From Holdemanella porci (GTDB lineage Bacteria; Bacillota_I; Bacilli_A; Erysipelotrichales; Erysipelotrichaceae): 64,000 nt of DNA. Of this stretch, positions 62,480 through 64,000 are shown piece after piece. The notes below the pieces were generated by a model. That model did no database searches. It was not told where the DNA came from and saw only the letters and a list, made by a program, of their open reading frames with translations. Position 1 is the first letter of the stretch; each line of letters opens with the position of its first letter. Made by a program: the position numbers and the translations under genes. The stretch covers positions 1 through 64,000 of the forward strand of contig NZ_VUMR01000002.1 in the NCBI RefSeq assembly GCF_009696075.1, in the 5' to 3' direction.

Positions 62480-63664
62480 TTAGTCACGTTCTACGATAGT
62501 AGCACAACCCATACCACCACCGATGCAAAGTGTAGCTAAACCTTTCTTAGCATCACGTTTTTGCATTTCGTGAAGTAAAGTAACTAGGATACGGCATCCA
62601 CTAGCTCCAACAGGGTGTCCTAATGCTACGGCTCCACCGTTTACGTTAACTTTGCTCATATCGAATCCTAATTCTCTAGCAACAGCAACTGATTGTGCAG
62701 CGAAAGCTTCATTTGCTTCGATCAAGTCCATATCATCAACTGTTAATCCAGTTCTTTCCATAACTTTACGAGTAGCAGCCACTGGTCCAATACCCATAAT
62801 TTCTGGTTCAACACCAGCTAATGCACCTTGTACCCAAGTAGCCATTGGTGTAACACCTAATTCTTTAGCTTTTTCTTCACTCATAACAACGATTGCAGCA
62901 GCGCCATCATTGATTCCTGAAGCATTACCAGCAGTTACCATTCCGCCTTCTTTACCAGAGCAGCAACGTAATTTAGATAATGATTCAGCAGTTGTTCCTG
63001 GACGAGGTCCTTCATCCACTTTAAATTCAACGATTTCTTTTTTAACTTTAACTGGAACTGGTACGATTTCATCATCGAATTTGTGTTCAGCCATAGCTTT
63101 TTCAGCTTTTTGTTGAGAGTTAGCTGAGAATTCATCTAATTCTTCACGAGTTAAATTCCAACGATCACAGATGTTTTCAGCTGTGATCATCATGTGGTAG
63201 TGGTTGAATGCATCTGTTAATGCATCATTTACCATTGTATCAACGATAGTAGCGTTGTTCATACGGTAACCAAAACGAGCTTTAGTCATAGCATATGGTG
63301 CCATTGACATGTTTTCCATACCACCAGCAACAACGATATCAGCTTGACCAGCCATGATCATTGCAGCAGCTTGGTTAACACAGTTCAAACCAGATCCACA
63401 AACAACGTTTAATGTTACGGCAGGAACTTCAATTGGTAGACCAGCTTTAATACTAGCTTGACGAGCAACGTTTTGTCCTTGAGCAGCTTGGATAACGCAT
63501 CCCATTAATACTTCGTCAACTTGTTCAGGTTTAACACCTGCACGGTTCAATGCTTCTTTAATAACAATAGCACCTAATTCAGCAGCTGGAGTGTTACTTA
63601 AAGCTCCACCCATTTTACCAATAGCAGTACGACATGCACCTGCTAAAACTACTTTTTTTGTCAT
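62480..63664 (-). CDS. Acetyl-CoA C-acetyltransferase (thiolase)
   Basis: Condenses two acetyl-CoA to acetoacetyl-CoA, the entry to butyrate-type fermentation or isoprenoid precursors. The 394-aa product has the nucleophilic Cys in [14 protein letters not shown] (~residue 88), GGMENMS, and the catalytic [21 protein letters not shown] and CIGGGMGCA at the C-terminus. ATG 63664 follows GGAGGA. It lies downstream of a second thiolase in the same orientation. Confidence 0.93.
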   Translation of the reverse strand: MTKKVVLAGACRTAIGKMGGALSNTPAAELGAIVIKEALNRAGVKPEQVDEVLMGCVIQAAQGQNVARQASIKAGLPIEVPAVTLNVVCGSGLNCVNQAAAMIMAGQADIVVAGGMENMSMAPYAMTKARFGYRMNNATIVDTMVNDALTDAFNHYHMMITAENICDRWNLTREELDEFSANSQQKAEKAMAEHKFDDEIVPVPVKVKKEIVEFKVDEGPRPGTTAESLSKLRCCSGKEGGMVTAGNASGINDGAAAIVVMSEEKAKELGVTPMATWVQGALAGVEPEIMGIGPVAATRKVMERTGLTVDDMDLIEANEAFAAQSVAVARELGFDMSKVNVNGGAVALGHPVGASGCRILVTLLHEMQKRDAKKGLATLCIGGGMGCATIVERD

Positions 63665-63724
63665 ATTAATATTCCTCCATGTAAGACTATTAGTCATTTA
63701 CCTTTTAAACTTTAACATAGTGAA

Positions 63725-63767
63725 TGATGAAAATCAATCACAAATTAAAAAATTCACAAGTGAATTT
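63725..63767. promoter_or_regulatory. Thiolase promoter region with a palindromic operator-like site
   Basis: A perfect inverted repeat AAATTCAC-AA-GTGAATTT lies near 63749-63766, and a second TCACAA occurs at 63738-63743. On the minus strand TTGTGA and TATGTT with an 18-nt spacer give a plausible promoter overlapping it. TTCACAA/TTGTGAA half-sites resemble those of the redox repressor Rex, but the spacing is not canonical. Confidence 0.4.
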
Positions 63768-63772
63768 AAAGA

Positions 63773-63799
63773 AATAAGGAGAACACGTCTCCTTATTAA
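63773..63799 (-). terminator. Terminator between the two thiolase genes
   Basis: Ten-bp stem AATAAGGAGA/TCTCCTTATT on the minus strand, followed by a T-rich tail. Confidence 0.6.
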
Positions 63800-64000
63800 T
63801 TAATCGCACATTTTTACGATAACAGCAGCACCTTGTCCTCCACCAATACATAGGGAAGCAAGACCAATTTTTGATTTACGTTTTTGCATTTCATATAACA
63901 ATGAAACTAAGATACGGTTTCCACTAGCACCTACTGGGTGACCTAAAGCAATAGCTCCACCATTTACGTTTGTCTTAGCTAAGAAGGCTTCACGATCCAT
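63800..64000 (-). CDS. Second thiolase, C-terminal part only (cut by window end)
   Basis: The frame runs off the window edge; 66 residues of the C-terminus are visible. They carry [20 protein letters not shown] and [16 protein letters not shown], the catalytic His and Cys loops of acetyl-CoA acetyltransferase. It is similar to, but distinct from, the gene at 62480 (the last loop reads GGGQGAA instead of GGGMGCA), so this is a tandem paralogue pair. Confidence 0.9.
   Translation of the reverse strand: MDREAFLAKTNVNGGAIALGHPVGASGNRILVSLLYEMQKRKSKIGLASLCIGGGQGAAVIVKMCD

Noticed and set aside
62652-63116. 154-codon ORF on the plus strand
   Set aside because: It is antisense to the thiolase gene and reads as its complement (Ala/Ser/Thr-rich).

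Overview
The window is low-GC Firmicutes DNA and reads most like an Erysipelotrichia-type (Erysipelotrichaceae) gut anaerobe. That placement is inferred from the gene set, the low-GC codon usage, T-box leaders, an Rnf complex and the neighbourhood orders, not from any search. Nearly all of it is a dense housekeeping chromosome with short intergenic gaps, strong Shine-Dalgarno sites and simple hairpin terminators. No rRNA, tRNA or CRISPR array was seen.

Layout. 1-2300 is an accessory patch: truncated mobile-element-like ORFs, two copies of a RelB-like antitoxin (one broken), and a compact locus made of a promoter, two tandem ~65-nt structured RNA repeats, an intrinsic terminator and a 213-aa gene resembling a PBECR4 (BECR-fold) nuclease. 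This is the architecture of a type III (RNA-antitoxin) toxin-antitoxin system, but the protein does not look like ToxN, CptN or TenpN. 2375-12240 carries rpsT, fmt, lepA, hemW, rpsO, pnp, pepV, trmB, a YtpP-type thioredoxin and an acidic unknown protein. 12239-16304 holds murC, a decayed arsenate reductase gene, a YtxG/YtxH-like pair and a ccpA-like regulator. 16305-24641 holds ybeY, dgkA, era, recO, an HD-domain alarmone-hydrolase-like gene, glyS, dnaG, rpoD and trmK. 24626-28826 holds ispH, cshB, nfo and ispG. 28923-35370 holds a PBP, rpmG, an MBL-fold hydrolase and a comG competence pseudopilus operon.

35380-47952 contains three tRNA synthetase genes (leuS, tyrS, ileS), each behind its own T-box with a readable specifier (CTT, TAC, ATC). 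Between them are a FemX-like transferase, a radical-SAM protein, a DAHP synthase gene, hpf, sepF and ylmH. The DAHP synthase leader encodes a 13-aa Tyr/Phe peptide followed by two hairpins, a textbook ribosome-mediated attenuator. 47975-53892 has apbE divergent from rnfCDGEA, a small Cys-rich gene and a strikingly short rnfB. ApbE is the flavin transferase expected to modify RnfD and RnfG. 53921-61173 has rqcH, gmk and the rimP-nusA-rnpM-ylxQ-infB-rbfA operon. 61200-62420 is a decayed IS1182-type element, and two tandem thiolase genes close the window, the second cut by its end.

The observations most worth testing are the tandem-repeat RNA/PBECR4-like locus (859-1762), the Tyr/Phe leader-peptide attenuator (42829-42997), the minimal RnfB, and a recurring -10/N6/ATG geometry suggesting leaderless mRNAs for ybeY, apbE and ispH.
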